Positions 26,608-36,152 are shown, counted from the first letter of the stretch. The stretch: 64,000 nt of DNA from CALBZH01 sp964538515 (GCA_964538515.1 CAZIEW010000001.1:1-64000), one strand, 5' to 3'. The notes: a model not told the origin generated them from the letters alone. Translations and numbers: made by a program.

Positions 26608-28106
26608 TCGGTCTCTCCCCCAATCCGTTCCGGCCCCCCTGCTCCTTCACGGGCAATCGGCAAATACACCGAGAAGATCGTTCCTTTCCCCAGCTCGCTC
26701 CTGGCCTCGATCCGCCCCCCGTGCCGCTTCACGATGCTGTACGTCACGGCCAGACCAAGCCCCGTTCCCCTTCCGACGCTCTTGGTCGTATAGAACGGCT
26801 CAAAGATATGATCCAGGACCTCGGGCTTGATTCCCACGCCCGTGTCTCCAATGTCGAAGCGTACCAGATCCGGGGAATGAACGGCTACCGCGATCGTAAT
26901 CGCGCCGCCGTCCGGCATGGCCTGGATGGCGTTCAGGAGCAGGTTCATGAAGACCTGCTGGAGATTGCGAAGATTGCCTCGAACGCGCGGCAGCGGCTCC
27001 ATGAGCTCCAAGTCGAGCTTGATTCCCGCGAGCATGATCTGGTTCTTGACCAAAGCCACGGTGCTGCGGACAATCTCCATGGCGTCGATGCTCGAGAAGG
27101 CGGGGCGCTCCGTCCGTGAAAAATCCAGGAGGTTTCTCACGATGTCGCTCGCCCGCTCGGCCTGGGAGAGAATATCCCGCATCATTTCCCGGGCGTCGGC
27201 GTCCAGTTGCCCGCCGTATTCTTCCAGATACGTCTCCGCCGTCAACTGGATGTTGTTGATGGGGTTGTTGAGCTCGTGGGCGATGCCCGCCGTGAAGGTC
27301 CCGAGGGCGGCTATTTTGCGCGCCTGCAGCAAGTTCTCCTGATTGGCCTCGATTTCCTCGGCCATGCGGTTGAAGGCTCCGATCAGTCCGGAGACCTCAT
27401 CCGTGTGCAGCCCTTCGTACGAGGTCGGCCGATAGTCTCCTTTCGCCACCCGCTGGATCGTCCCCTGAAGCACCCCGAGAGGCCGAAGCAGCCCATGGGA
27501 GATCAGTTTGACCACCAGAAGCATCAAGAGCAAAAACACGACCAAGAAAGCGAAGGGAAGGAGCGAGGTCTGCACGATGGCCTTGTGGATCCGGTCCCGC
27601 TTGGTGTTGAGCAGCTGCTCCGCGAAGTCGACCAGCACCTTCCCCAGCTGACGGGCCTCTTCGCCGTTCCGGGCTTTGGCATCCTGCGCTTCGAAGCCCT
27701 TCATCATCTGCTCGTAGTCTTTCAGGGACCCCACGAACCTATCGAGGGTCTTCTGGCTCGTCACCTGGATGATGTCTTCGGAAAGCTCCGATACCAGCCC
27801 GTCGATCTGCTTCAGGTAGCCCGTCCCTTCGTGGAGACTTTCGCTGTCCCGATAGAGGAGAAAGTTCTTCTCGAAGCGCCGCACTTCCAGAATGTTGTTG
27901 AACAGGTCGTAGTAGCGCTCCCCGAGGAAAAGGCGGGCCTTCACGACCGATAGACTCCAGAAATTCAGCAGCGTCAAGGTGATGAGGGAGAGGAAGGCCA
28001 CGGCGAAGACGATGAAGATTTGTCCCTTGATCGAGCTGAAGAGCACCTTCATTTTGGGCAGGCCCTGCCACGCGGAGCGTATTCCGGTGTGAAGCCGAAG
28101 CATCAT
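26592..28106 (-). CDS. Membrane histidine kinase, NtrB/AtoS-like output
   Basis: 504 residues from ATG 28106, preceded by AGAGGAAA. TM1 is about 28-48, a periplasmic helical sensor about 50-178 and TM2 about 180-200. HAMP follows, then HisKA with H277 in GIAHELNNPINN, and an HATPase domain with N box (LLLNAIQAM), G1 DTGVGI, F box FEPFYTTK and G2 GTGLGL. The sensor resembles helical-bundle chemoreceptor-like domains rather than PAS; the ligand is unknown. It is transcribed with the NtrC-type regulator. Confidence 0.92.
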   Translation of the reverse strand: MMLRLHTGIRSAWQGLPKMKVLFSSIKGQIFIVFAVAFLSLITLTLLNFWSLSVVKARLFLGERYYDLFNNILEVRRFEKNFLLYRDSESLHEGTGYLKQIDGLVSELSEDIIQVTSQKTLDRFVGSLKDYEQMMKGFEAQDAKARNGEEARQLGKVLVDFAEQLLNTKRDRIHKAIVQTSLLPFAFLVVFLLLMLLVVKLISHGLLRPLGVLQGTIQRVAKGDYRPTSYEGLHTDEVSGLIGAFNRMAEEIEANQENLLQARKIAALGTFTAGIAHELNNPINNIQLTAETYLEEYGGQLDADAREMMRDILSQAERASDIVRNLLDFSRTERPAFSSIDAMEIVRSTVALVKNQIMLAGIKLDLELMEPLPRVRGNLRNLQQVFMNLLLNAIQAMPDGGAITIAVAVHSPDLVRFDIGDTGVGIKPEVLDHIFEPFYTTKSVGRGTGLGLAVTYSIVKRHGGRIEARSELGKGTIFSVYLPIAREGAGGPERIGGETECRCE

Positions 28107-28230
28107 GACGTTTCCTCTGGTTGCGGGTTTTTCAAACGTAGACTCAGCCTCGCTCGCGAGCAAGGATCATTCCACGCCTCCCCCCATTTCCCCCGCCCGA
28201 TCGCACACCGGCTCGCCCCTCAAATTGCCG

Positions 28231-28243
28231 TTTCAATCTGGAA
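28231..28243. promoter_or_regulatory. Upstream activator half-palindrome (UAS 1)
   Basis: TTTCAATCTGGAA, an imperfect copy of the palindrome at 28272-28284, with centres about 41 bases apart (four helical turns). It lies about 120 bases upstream of the sigma-54 site, as expected for an NtrC-type enhancer. Confidence 0.55.
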
Positions 28244-28271
28244 TCCGACCAGTCCGTGCACTTGATCACAA

Positions 28272-28284
28272 TTTCAGACTGAAA
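28272..28284. promoter_or_regulatory. Upstream activator palindrome (UAS 2)
   Basis: Perfect palindrome TTTCAG-A-CTGAAA, about 80 bases upstream of the sigma-54 site and on the same gap as the divergent NtrC/HK genes. A further half-site TTTCAG occurs at about 28343. Confidence 0.65.
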
Positions 28285-28360
28285 CACACAGCGCCCCGAA
28301 AACCGCCGTCATTGCGGACAGGTCAAAAGAAAATACTGCAATTTCAGCATATTGTCATCC

Positions 28361-28375
28361 TGGCATTTCCCTTGC
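28361..28375 (+). promoter_or_regulatory. Sigma-54 promoter for the usp/PEPS-like operon
   Basis: TGGCATTTCCCTTGC fits the -24/-12 consensus, with GG and GC at the invariant positions and correct spacing. The -12 element is about 30 bases before the Usp start codon, giving a short leader with an AAGTGAGGTGAGG ribosome site. Confidence 0.8.
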
Positions 28376-28405
28376 CTTAGAGGGTTACCGCAAGTGAGGT
28401 GAGGC

Positions 28406-28891
28406 ATGGAACGAGTCTTAGTCAGCATGAGCGCCCACCGTGGGGGATGGGAAGCCTGGTCTAGGGTCATTTCTCTGGCCAAGAGGATCGACGCCAAGGT
28501 GTACGCCCTGCTGGTCTTTCCTCCAGCCCAAGCGGCGGCGGGCGTGTCCGGCGCGCGGGATCCGTCGAGTGTCCGGGAGCGGCTCGAGCTGCAGATCGAG
28601 ATCGCCAAGGACGAGGGGATTCCCGTCGAGTACTTCATTTCCGAGGGGGACTATGAGGAAGAGGTCGTTCGCTTCATCGAGCACAACAAGATCACCCTGC
28701 TGGTAGCCGAATCGACGGAGGGTGAGCATCGTCCATCGGAGAGGGGACCTCTGAGCATTCGTAGGATACTGCATCGGATCAAGTGCAAGGTTGAACTGGT
28801 CAGTCCCAAGAAATCGCAGCCACTCAGTCTGAACAAGGACAACGACAATGGGAATTCCACTGCATCTGTATCTGCCAATAGCCGGAAATAG
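28406..28891 (+). CDS. Universal stress protein-like protein
   Basis: 161 residues. It has an alpha/beta Usp-like fold (RVLVSMSAHRGGWEAWSRVISLAKRIDAKVYALLVFPP; later VVRFIEHNKITLLVAES). The usual ATP-loop G-x2-G-x9-G is only partly present (HRPSERGPLSIRRILHRIKCKVELV), so nucleotide binding is unsure. The C-terminal 25 residues are polar and disordered and overlap the next gene by 44 bp. It is the first gene after the sigma-54 promoter. Confidence 0.75.
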   Translation: MERVLVSMSAHRGGWEAWSRVISLAKRIDAKVYALLVFPPAQAAAGVSGARDPSSVRERLELQIEIAKDEGIPVEYFISEGDYEEEVVRFIEHNKITLLVAESTEGEHRPSERGPLSIRRILHRIKCKVELVSPKKSQPLSLNKDNDNGNSTASVSANSRK

Positions 28892-29783
28892 TGTGAACAT
28901 GCTCGCGATTCTGGGCCTCGGAGGCGCTGTTGGTCTGCTTTCGGGCATTTTTGGAGTCGGCGGCGGGTTTTTGATGACGCCTCTGCTCATCATGATGGGT
29001 ATTCCGGCGACCGTGGCCGCCGCTTCGGATTCCAATCAGATCGTCGGGGCTTCGACGTCCGGGACGCTGGCCCACTTCCGGCTTGGAAACGTCGACTTCC
29101 AAATGGGCTGGCTCCTTCTGATCGGCGGCGTGGTGGGCGGCACTGCGGGGGTCCAGCTCATCAAGCTGCTTCGGGCGCTCGGCAATGCCGACTTTCTCAT
29201 CAACGTGACTTACGTGATCATGCTGGGGGGGATCGGCGGTTACATGATGGTCGAGAGCATTCAATCCATGCGAAAGCAGAAAATCGACGCCCCTGCCCGG
29301 AAGGTTCAAAAGGAATCGGTTTACGCGCGTCTTGTCACCAGCCTCCCCTGGCAGGTCGAATTCAAGCGCTCCGGAGTCCGCTTGTCCATCCTGATGCCTC
29401 TGGTCCTCGGGGTCCTGGTGGGCGTGCTCGCGGCCATCATGGGCGTGGGGGGCGGCTTCATCATGGTCCCCGTGATGGTGTATCTGCTCAGGATGCCCAT
29501 GCACGTCGTGGTGGGAACGAGCCTCTTTCAGATCCTGTTCACCTGCATCAACGTCACGATCATGCAGGCATGGGAGAACCACACGGTGGATTTCATCCTG
29601 GCCCTGCTGCTGCTGATCGGGTCTTCCATCGGTGCCCAGCTCGGCGCCAAGGTGGGCCGGAAGCTCCATGGAGACCAGCTGAAGGTCCTGCTCGCTTCCC
29701 TGGTCCTCATCGTGATGGTCAAGATGCTCTACCAGCTCCTGGCCCGCCCCGACGTTTTGCTCGCCTATGTGGGAGGACACTAA
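28848..29783 (+). CDS. TauE/SafE family membrane permease
   Basis: 311 residues, about eight TM helices, with two copies of the TauE/SafE motif: GLLSGIFGVGGGFLMTPLL near residue 28 and GVLAAIMGVGGGFIMVPVM near residue 195. The family exports sulfite, sulfoacetate and other small organic anions. The start lies inside the end of the usp gene. The following gene is the Alph_Pro_TM protein, a neighbour pairing known from Alphaproteobacteria. Confidence 0.88.
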   Translation: MGIPLHLYLPIAGNSVNMLAILGLGGAVGLLSGIFGVGGGFLMTPLLIMMGIPATVAAASDSNQIVGASTSGTLAHFRLGNVDFQMGWLLLIGGVVGGTAGVQLIKLLRALGNADFLINVTYVIMLGGIGGYMMVESIQSMRKQKIDAPARKVQKESVYARLVTSLPWQVEFKRSGVRLSILMPLVLGVLVGVLAAIMGVGGGFIMVPVMVYLLRMPMHVVVGTSLFQILFTCINVTIMQAWENHTVDFILALLLLIGSSIGAQLGAKVGRKLHGDQLKVLLASLVLIVMVKMLYQLLARPDVLLAYVGGH

Positions 29784-29786
29784 GCC

Positions 29787-30557
29787 ATGAAACGACTTGG
29801 TATTGCCGCTGCGGCACTGCTGCTCCTGATGGCCGTCACCCCGGCTTTCGCGGCCGATTCGATCAAGATGACCGTAACGCCGAGCGAGCTGAGCATCGAC
29901 GCTTTCTATGACGGCACGTCCGTAAGCGTATCGGGAACGGCTCCTTCGGACAGTCAAGTGGTCCTTCGATTCTTGGGCGCCACCTGCGACCTGCACATGA
30001 AGGAGCGGGGAAAGGTTTTCGGCATCATGTGGATGAACCTGGATTCCCTCATCTTCAAGAATGTGCCGAGCGTCTGCCTGGTGAGCTCGGCAGTCGACTT
30101 GGAGAGCCTGGGCGGCAGCGGGGATGGATCTGCCATCAAGGGGCTGGGGCTTTCCGGGATCAAGGATTCCGCTCGGGTCGATTCCAAGGGGATCGACCGG
30201 AAGACGGCACTGGAGGAGCTCCTTCGCTTGAAACAAGGGGAAGGGCTGTACCGGGAAAGTGTCGGCAACGTCACCTACGGTTCCGCCACGGGCGCGGTTA
30301 GAGCCTTCACGGCGACGATCCCGATTCCATCTCGCCTCACTCCCGGCGACTACCTGGTGGAGGCTGCCGCGATCAGCAATGGTCAAATCGTGGCGCGCTC
30401 CCAGCAGCCGGTGACGGTTACGCTGGTCGGCTTTCCTGCCATGCTGGCCAGCCTGGCATTCGGACATTCGGCGCTGTACGGCGTCCTGGCCACCGTCATC
30501 GCCATTCTGGCCGGCCTTGCCATTGGCCTGGTGTTCCAAAGCAAGGGGGCCCATTAG
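29787..30557 (+). CDS. Alph_Pro_TM (TIGR02186-like) exported membrane protein
   Basis: 256 residues with a signal peptide (MKRLGIAAAALLLLMAVTPAFA), an extracytoplasmic Ig-like domain and one C-terminal TM (about 225-250). Key family segments are visible: IDAFYDGTSVSVSGTAP, then KERGKVFGIMWMNLDSLIFKNVPSV and a late IPSRLTPGDYLVEAAAISNGQIV. Known in Alphaproteobacteria as PF09608/TIGR02186, commonly beside TauE/SafE. It probably acts with the permease on the periplasmic side. Starts 3 bp after the permease stop. Confidence 0.8.
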   Translation: MKRLGIAAAALLLLMAVTPAFAADSIKMTVTPSELSIDAFYDGTSVSVSGTAPSDSQVVLRFLGATCDLHMKERGKVFGIMWMNLDSLIFKNVPSVCLVSSAVDLESLGGSGDGSAIKGLGLSGIKDSARVDSKGIDRKTALEELLRLKQGEGLYRESVGNVTYGSATGAVRAFTATIPIPSRLTPGDYLVEAAAISNGQIVARSQQPVTVTLVGFPAMLASLAFGHSALYGVLATVIAILAGLAIGLVFQSKGAH

Positions 30558-30568
30558 AGAGCCACACC

Positions 30569-33208
30569 ATGGACGTCCTCGATGGTCTCAAAGAGCTGTT
30601 CTGTTTCTGGTCTCCCCCCAAGCCCCCGGTTCCGTTCGCCGTGCTTTTCAAAAAATTCAAAAGCATCCTCGAACGGAACAACGGGATCTTGGAGCTCATG
30701 GCCGACATGAGCGACAAGCTCGGGGGCGAGTACGTTTTCGACCGCCAGTACATTCTGGACGTCTGCGATCGGGTGACGGATTTGGTCTACAAGCTGATCT
30801 CAGACCTGTGCATTCTGACCCAATCCGACAATGTCGGGCTCTTGACGGCTTTCGAGCGCATTCATCATGAAATCCAGGAGGAGCTTTCCGGGCGCCACGC
30901 TTTCCCGATGGTGAGACCCGCCATTCTCCTCGATGAGCTCACCGCCGACCACAAGGAAGAAGTCGGGAACAAGTTCGCCAGCCTCGGCGACATCCGCAAC
31001 CTTCTGGGCTTGTCCACACCGGATGGCTTCGTTGTGACGACCAAGGCCTTCTTTGATTTCATGGAAGTCAATGGCCTCCCGAAGATCATCGAAAAAGCGC
31101 TCGCGCAGTGGGACAGGAAGAACGAGGCGGCCTTGGAGGCCATCAGCACGGACGTGCGCCGACGCATCCTCGACGCTCCGGTCCCCAAGATCGCGGTTTC
31201 CCATTTGAGCGCCATGCTGGACATCCTCTCGAATCGGCACCAGGGCCGCACGCTGACCTTCGCCGTAAGGAGCAGTGCCTGGGATGAAGACAGCGACGAC
31301 AGCTTCGCCGGACAGTATGAAACGATCCTCAACGTCCCGGCGGGTGAAATCTTGAACGCCTACCGCCAGGTCGTCGCCAGCGCCTACTCGCCGCAGGCAT
31401 GGCTCTACCGGATCCGGCGCGGCTATCAGGAGCACGAAATGGCCATGGCCGTTGGTTTCCAGCTCATGGTCAAGACGGAAGCGAGCGGCGCCATGTATAC
31501 GTATGCGCCGCTTATGGCCGAAAAGGACTCCATGGTCATCAGTGCCGCCTGGGGTCTGGGAACCGCCGTGGTGCAGGGTCTGGCCGAATCGGACACGCTG
31601 GTGGTCGACCGCACTCCGCCCTATCGGGTTCGCTCCCGCGACATCGCCCACAAAGTACGCATGGTCGTTCCGGATGCCAAGCAGGGGACGACCTGGACAC
31701 CGGTCCCCGAAGATCTACGCGACGCGCCGAGTCTTTCGGAGGCTCAGGTGGAGCAGCTCGCCCAGGCGGCGATGACCATCGAGCGCTATTACAAGCGGCC
31801 CCAGGACATCGAGTGGGCTTTTGACCGGCACGGGAATCTCTCGATCCTCCAATCCCGCCCCCTCAACATGCGGCGGGCCCGACCCCACTCTCTGCCCGCC
31901 CTGGATGCGGCCACCCGGTCGGCGCAACTGATCTTCTCGCGCGAGGGCATCGTCGTCCAGGGAGGCGTCGGGTCCGGTAAGGTGTATGTCGCGCGCAACG
32001 ACGAGGACCTCAAGAGCTTCCCGTTCGGCTCGATCCTGGTTGCCCAGTACACGTCGCCGCGGTACGGTCGCATCATGCGCAAGGCCAGCGGCATCATCAC
32101 CGACGTGGGATCCGTCACAGGCCACATGGCTGCCCTTGCCCGGGAATATCGGGTCCCCACTCTGGTGAACACGGGGATCGCCACACAGCTCCTCAAGACG
32201 GGGGACGAAATCACGCTCGACGCGACCCAGAATACCGTCTACCGGGGGACCATCAACGAGCTGAGCCGCTTTGAGCTGACCGAGCAGGAGATCTTCGAGG
32301 AATCCTATGAATACCGGCTGTTGCGACGGCTGTGGAAAAAAATCAGTCCCCTGAACCTGGTCGACTCGCACAGCGAGGAATTCAAGCCGAGCCGATGTCG
32401 CACTTATCACGACATCGTTCGACTCGCCCATGAGCGGGCCGTCGAGAAGCTCATCGATCTCAGTGAGAATTACCAGAAATACCATGATAGAATGCCCATG
32501 CGGCTCGAGAGCGACATCCCGCTGGGTCTCATGGTCATCGACATCGACGAAGGGACATGTGCCGCCCAGAACGCGAAAACGCTGCACAGCGAGCAGATCC
32601 TCTCCATTCCGCTAAAATCCCTTCTGGACGGGCTCTCGGAATCCGGGATGTGGACCACCAACCCCGTTTCCATCGATCTGGGCAGTTTCATGTCGAGCGT
32701 TACTCGGACGTTCAGCTCCTCGCTTGCCATTCCGGGCAAGAGCGGCAGGAACCTGGCTGTCGTTTCCAAGGAATACATGAATCTCAACCTCAAGCTCGGT
32801 TACCACTTCAACCTGCTCGATGCTCACATTGGAGACCTACCGAACGACAACTACATTTCCTTCCGATTTCTCGGGGGGGTAACGGATTTCAGGCGCCGTT
32901 CCCGCCGGGCGAGGTTCATCGCCCAAGTCCTGGAGCACCTCGACTTTCGTGTTGAAGTTCACGGCGACCTGGTCGTGGGCAGATTGAAGAAGATTTCAAA
33001 GGAACGGATGTGCTTGAAAATGAAGGCTCTGGGCGGTTTGATCGGCTACACGCGCCAGCTCGACGTGAGCATGAGCAGCGACGATCAGATCACCCGCTCG
33101 TTTGAGGATTTCATTCAGCGCATCCAACCACTGACGGAGGTGTGCCATGACAGCTCTGGAACGGCCCGACAACGGAGCCCAGAGGATGCAGATTCTCATC
33201 TTGGATGA
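30569..33208 (+). CDS. PEP-synthase-like dikinase paralog 1
   Basis: 879 residues. An N-terminal helical region of about 100 residues (ELMADMSDKLGGEYVFD) is followed by a PPDK/PEPS ATP-grasp domain (about 125-435) with GNKFASLG (K135), FAVRSSAWDED and DSFAGQYE, and QDIEWA. The swivelling phosphohistidine domain (about 455-560) has TDVGSVTGHMAALARE with H519. Residues 585-850 form a domain with CRTYHDI, LMVIDID and YMNLNLKLGYHF that I do not recognise; the PEP/pyruvate-binding TIM barrel is absent. It may transfer phosphate from ATP via His to an unknown acceptor. The last 20 codons overlap the receiver gene. Confidence 0.85.
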   Translation: MDVLDGLKELFCFWSPPKPPVPFAVLFKKFKSILERNNGILELMADMSDKLGGEYVFDRQYILDVCDRVTDLVYKLISDLCILTQSDNVGLLTAFERIHHEIQEELSGRHAFPMVRPAILLDELTADHKEEVGNKFASLGDIRNLLGLSTPDGFVVTTKAFFDFMEVNGLPKIIEKALAQWDRKNEAALEAISTDVRRRILDAPVPKIAVSHLSAMLDILSNRHQGRTLTFAVRSSAWDEDSDDSFAGQYETILNVPAGEILNAYRQVVASAYSPQAWLYRIRRGYQEHEMAMAVGFQLMVKTEASGAMYTYAPLMAEKDSMVISAAWGLGTAVVQGLAESDTLVVDRTPPYRVRSRDIAHKVRMVVPDAKQGTTWTPVPEDLRDAPSLSEAQVEQLAQAAMTIERYYKRPQDIEWAFDRHGNLSILQSRPLNMRRARPHSLPALDAATRSAQLIFSREGIVVQGGVGSGKVYVARNDEDLKSFPFGSILVAQYTSPRYGRIMRKASGIITDVGSVTGHMAALAREYRVPTLVNTGIATQLLKTGDEITLDATQNTVYRGTINELSRFELTEQEIFEESYEYRLLRRLWKKISPLNLVDSHSEEFKPSRCRTYHDIVRLAHERAVEKLIDLSENYQKYHDRMPMRLESDIPLGLMVIDIDEGTCAAQNAKTLHSEQILSIPLKSLLDGLSESGMWTTNPVSIDLGSFMSSVTRTFSSSLAIPGKSGRNLAVVSKEYMNLNLKLGYHFNLLDAHIGDLPNDNYISFRFLGGVTDFRRRSRRARFIAQVLEHLDFRVEVHGDLVVGRLKKISKERMCLKMKALGGLIGYTRQLDVSMSSDDQITRSFEDFIQRIQPLTEVCHDSSGTARQRSPEDADSHLG

Positions 33209-33560
33209 TGAGCCCATTGTGTGCAAACGGCTCAAACCGGCATTCCAGAAAGCCGGCTATGAGGTGGAGACCTTCACGGACAGCGACTCCGCCATGGCCC
33301 GGATCGAACAAAAGTCCTTCGACATCGTGATCACGGACCTCAAGATGCAGGGGACGGACGGCATGCACCTGCTGATGCGTGTGAAGGAAATCCGGCCCGA
33401 GACCAACGTGATCGTGATCACGGGTTTCGCGACGCCGGAAACCGCCAAGGAGTCCTTCACCAAGGGCGCGTTTGATTTCGTGGCCAAGCCGTTCAAACTG
33501 AGCGACATTTTGGATACGGTTCGTCGGCTGGGTGAGCGGCGTCGCGCGGGAGTGGCTTGA
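33147..33560 (+). CDS. Receiver-only response regulator A
   Basis: 137 residues from ATG 33147, with GGAGG 8 bases upstream; its first 20 codons lie inside the previous gene in another frame. Single receiver: acidic pair D20-D21, phospho-acceptor D64 in VITDLKM, conserved T in VITGF and K in AKPFK. No output domain. The sequence resembles the receiver of the NtrC-type regulator at 25264-26607, so both may be phosphorylated by the same kinase. It sits between two PEPS-like genes. Confidence 0.9.
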   Translation: MTALERPDNGAQRMQILILDDEPIVCKRLKPAFQKAGYEVETFTDSDSAMARIEQKSFDIVITDLKMQGTDGMHLLMRVKEIRPETNVIVITGFATPETAKESFTKGAFDFVAKPFKLSDILDTVRRLGERRRAGVA

Positions 33561-33647
33561 TCTTTGGTGTTGGGTGGAAGGCGACAGGCAACAAATAAGC
33601 GTCCTGTCGTGCTTACGGCATTCGGGGACATGGAGGTGAGGATCGCC

Positions 33648-36152
33648 ATGCGGCTTCCGTTTTTTCGGCTCAAGCGGGAAAGATCCGCCACGGCTCAGGG
33701 ACTCCAGTCCATCCGATCGCTGTTTTCCAAATTCCAGCGAATCCAGAAGCTCAACACCCGAGTCCTGGAGCTCATGGCCGAAATGGAGCAGGCCCTGGGG
33801 GGAGAATATATCTTCGACCGCGCTTTTCTCGAGCGCTCCGTTCGGCAGTTAAGCTCCCTGACCTACCAGGTGGTCTACAGCATCAATGCCATGTCGAAGA
33901 ATGGGTACCTGAGCCTTTACGACCGGTTCCAGCACATCAAGTCCATTCTCGACGACATTCTTGGCGGCGGCCTGGGACCGTTTGCGAACAGCCTGACCCT
34001 GCCTTACTCCGCGCTGAGCCTGGAAATGGAGCCGCTCGTGGGCGCGTTGAACGTTTGCCTCGCCGAGGCGAAAGCACGCCTCGACATCGAGGCCCCGGAA
34101 GGCTTCGCGGTCACCGTCACCGGATGTCGGCGCTTTATGGAAGCGAATGGAATCGACGGAGCGGCGATTCCAACCGCAAATCGAAAGGACGTGGCCAAGG
34201 CGATTGAAGACGCCTCCTGGCCGCATGAGATGGAGACCGCCATCCAGGAAGAGCTAGACAGGCTGAGGGCAAGACGGCCTGCCTTGAGCCACCTCTCGGT
34301 TCGTGCCTGCCCGGCGGGAGGCCCACCCGGCAGCTTCCCGGAGCTTGAAGGCGTGACGCGCGTCTTGCCCGAGAACGTTCTCGCCGCCTGCAAAAGCGCC
34401 CTCACCGAATACGTTTTGAAAACCAACGGGTCCGAATCCAACACATCGGTCGCCCTCGCGATTCATGAGGCCGTCCCCGCCGTGGTGGCCGGATCGATCA
34501 AGAGCCTGGCCTCACCCCATTTCTCCTCGGGACTGTTCAGCGTCACGGCGGCCCCGCTGGATCCTCCACAGGATTCCGAGCGCTTCCTGGTGCGAAGGAT
34601 CTACCCCTTCGAGCTTGTGCAGACGGACCGACCCGCATCCGGAGCCAACGACGCGCGCCCGAGCAGCGCGAAGGCTCTCGAGCGGACCTCCCGGCGCTTC
34701 CTTCGAGGCTCGTCACTCCTTGAGCCAGCCTTCCTGCAGGCACTTGCCGAGAGTACTCTATCCATTGAGCGCATGGTGGGCTGCATGCAGGAAATCCGGT
34801 GGGCGAGAGGCGACTCGGATCGCCCCATTCTCCTCGACGTCCGCATTTCCGATGGAATGCTCGATGAGGGTCTTCCCGTGTGTGGGACCGAGGACGCTCT
34901 TCCGAGGGCGGACGTCCTGCTCACCGGAGGAGAAACCGTTCAGACGGGGGTCGTTGCGGGGCGCGCCGTCCACGTCGCGGATGATAGCGACCTCCAGGAC
35001 TTTCCTCATGGCGGGATCGCCATCGTGCACGCCGCGAGCCCCAGGCTGAGTCTAATCCTCCGCAGGGCCTCGGGGATTGTCACCGAGATCGGCAGCTCGA
35101 TCGGACACCTTGCGACTGTCGCCCGGGAGCTGCGCATCCCGGCGGTATTCGGTGCCACCGGGGCCCTCGCGCGGATTCCCGATGGAGCCGAGGTAACCCT
35201 GGATGCCGGGGAGCAGTCCGTTTTCGCGGGAGTCGTCGAGTCCTTGCTGCCCTGCGGCCAGTGCGGGTCCGAGCTTTACCCCACCGACCCCGAATACGCG
35301 ACACTCCGCAGCCTGCTGCGCTGGATCATGCCCCTCGACCTGATCGATCCCGATTCGCCCAACTTCTCCGAGGAGAACTGCCGCACGTATCATGACCTCA
35401 TCCACTTCGCACACGAACGCTCCGTGGAAGAGCTCCTTCACATCCGGGAATACGCCCATGGCGCGGACAACCTGCAGGCAAGAAGCATCGATCTCGGAAT
35501 TCCCGCAGAAATAGTCGTGGTCGACCTGGGCGGAGGCATCCGCGAAACCACCTCGAAGGTGCTCGCCGTTGACGATGTGACGTCCGTTCCCTTCCGGGAA
35601 TTCCTTCGCGGCCTGACCTTGAAGGAAATGTGGAGCTGCGCCCCTGTCGCCTTCAGGCTGCGAGACATCTTTTCCGGTCTCGACCGGACCTTTGCGGCCA
35701 TGACGACCCCGGCGGAATATTCCGGAGTCAACCATGCCATTGTCGGCGCCAGCTACATGAACCTCGGGCTGAGGCTCGGCTATCATTTCAGTGTCATCGA
35801 CAGCACCCTCGGAGACAACATCAATCAGAACACCGTCTACTTTCGCTTCGCCGGAGGCTTTGGCGATGAACGGAAGCGCGCCCTGAGAGCCCGGCTCATT
35901 CAGACCATCCTCGAAGAGCTTCGATTCAAGGTGATGGTCAAAGGGGATCTCGTCGTTGGAAAGCTCAAAATCGCCTCCCACGACGAAGTCGCAGAAGCCC
36001 TCATCACCCTCGGACAGCTGACGGGGTTCACGCGCCAGCTCGATCTGTCCATGACATCCGAAGAGAAAATCGAGCAATTCATCACGCTGTTCAAACAAAG
36101 CGCCGGCGAGGGGCGGACCTTCTGCCAGAAAAAGGAGGCCGCGGATGGTTAA
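33648..36152 (+). CDS. PEP-synthase-like paralog 2, degenerate ATP-grasp
   Basis: 834 residues from ATG 33648, preceded by GGAGGTGAGG; an upstream in-frame extension lacks homology to the other copies. It keeps the N-terminal helical part (ELMAEMEQALGGEYIFD), a phosphohistidine domain with GSSIGHLATVARE (H487) and the shared C-terminal domain (CRTYHDL, AHERSVEEL, IVVVDLGGG, YMNLGLRLGYHF). In the ATP-grasp region the GNKxxSLG, VRSSxxxED, FAGQ and QDIEWA motifs are all lost or altered (VRACPAGG; QEIRWARG). Probably a pseudoenzyme or a phosphoacceptor partner of paralogs 1 and 3. Confidence 0.83.
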   Translation: MRLPFFRLKRERSATAQGLQSIRSLFSKFQRIQKLNTRVLELMAEMEQALGGEYIFDRAFLERSVRQLSSLTYQVVYSINAMSKNGYLSLYDRFQHIKSILDDILGGGLGPFANSLTLPYSALSLEMEPLVGALNVCLAEAKARLDIEAPEGFAVTVTGCRRFMEANGIDGAAIPTANRKDVAKAIEDASWPHEMETAIQEELDRLRARRPALSHLSVRACPAGGPPGSFPELEGVTRVLPENVLAACKSALTEYVLKTNGSESNTSVALAIHEAVPAVVAGSIKSLASPHFSSGLFSVTAAPLDPPQDSERFLVRRIYPFELVQTDRPASGANDARPSSAKALERTSRRFLRGSSLLEPAFLQALAESTLSIERMVGCMQEIRWARGDSDRPILLDVRISDGMLDEGLPVCGTEDALPRADVLLTGGETVQTGVVAGRAVHVADDSDLQDFPHGGIAIVHAASPRLSLILRRASGIVTEIGSSIGHLATVARELRIPAVFGATGALARIPDGAEVTLDAGEQSVFAGVVESLLPCGQCGSELYPTDPEYATLRSLLRWIMPLDLIDPDSPNFSEENCRTYHDLIHFAHERSVEELLHIREYAHGADNLQARSIDLGIPAEIVVVDLGGGIRETTSKVLAVDDVTSVPFREFLRGLTLKEMWSCAPVAFRLRDIFSGLDRTFAAMTTPAEYSGVNHAIVGASYMNLGLRLGYHFSVIDSTLGDNINQNTVYFRFAGGFGDERKRALRARLIQTILEELRFKVMVKGDLVVGKLKIASHDEVAEALITLGQLTGFTRQLDLSMTSEEKIEQFITLFKQSAGEGRTFCQKKEAADG

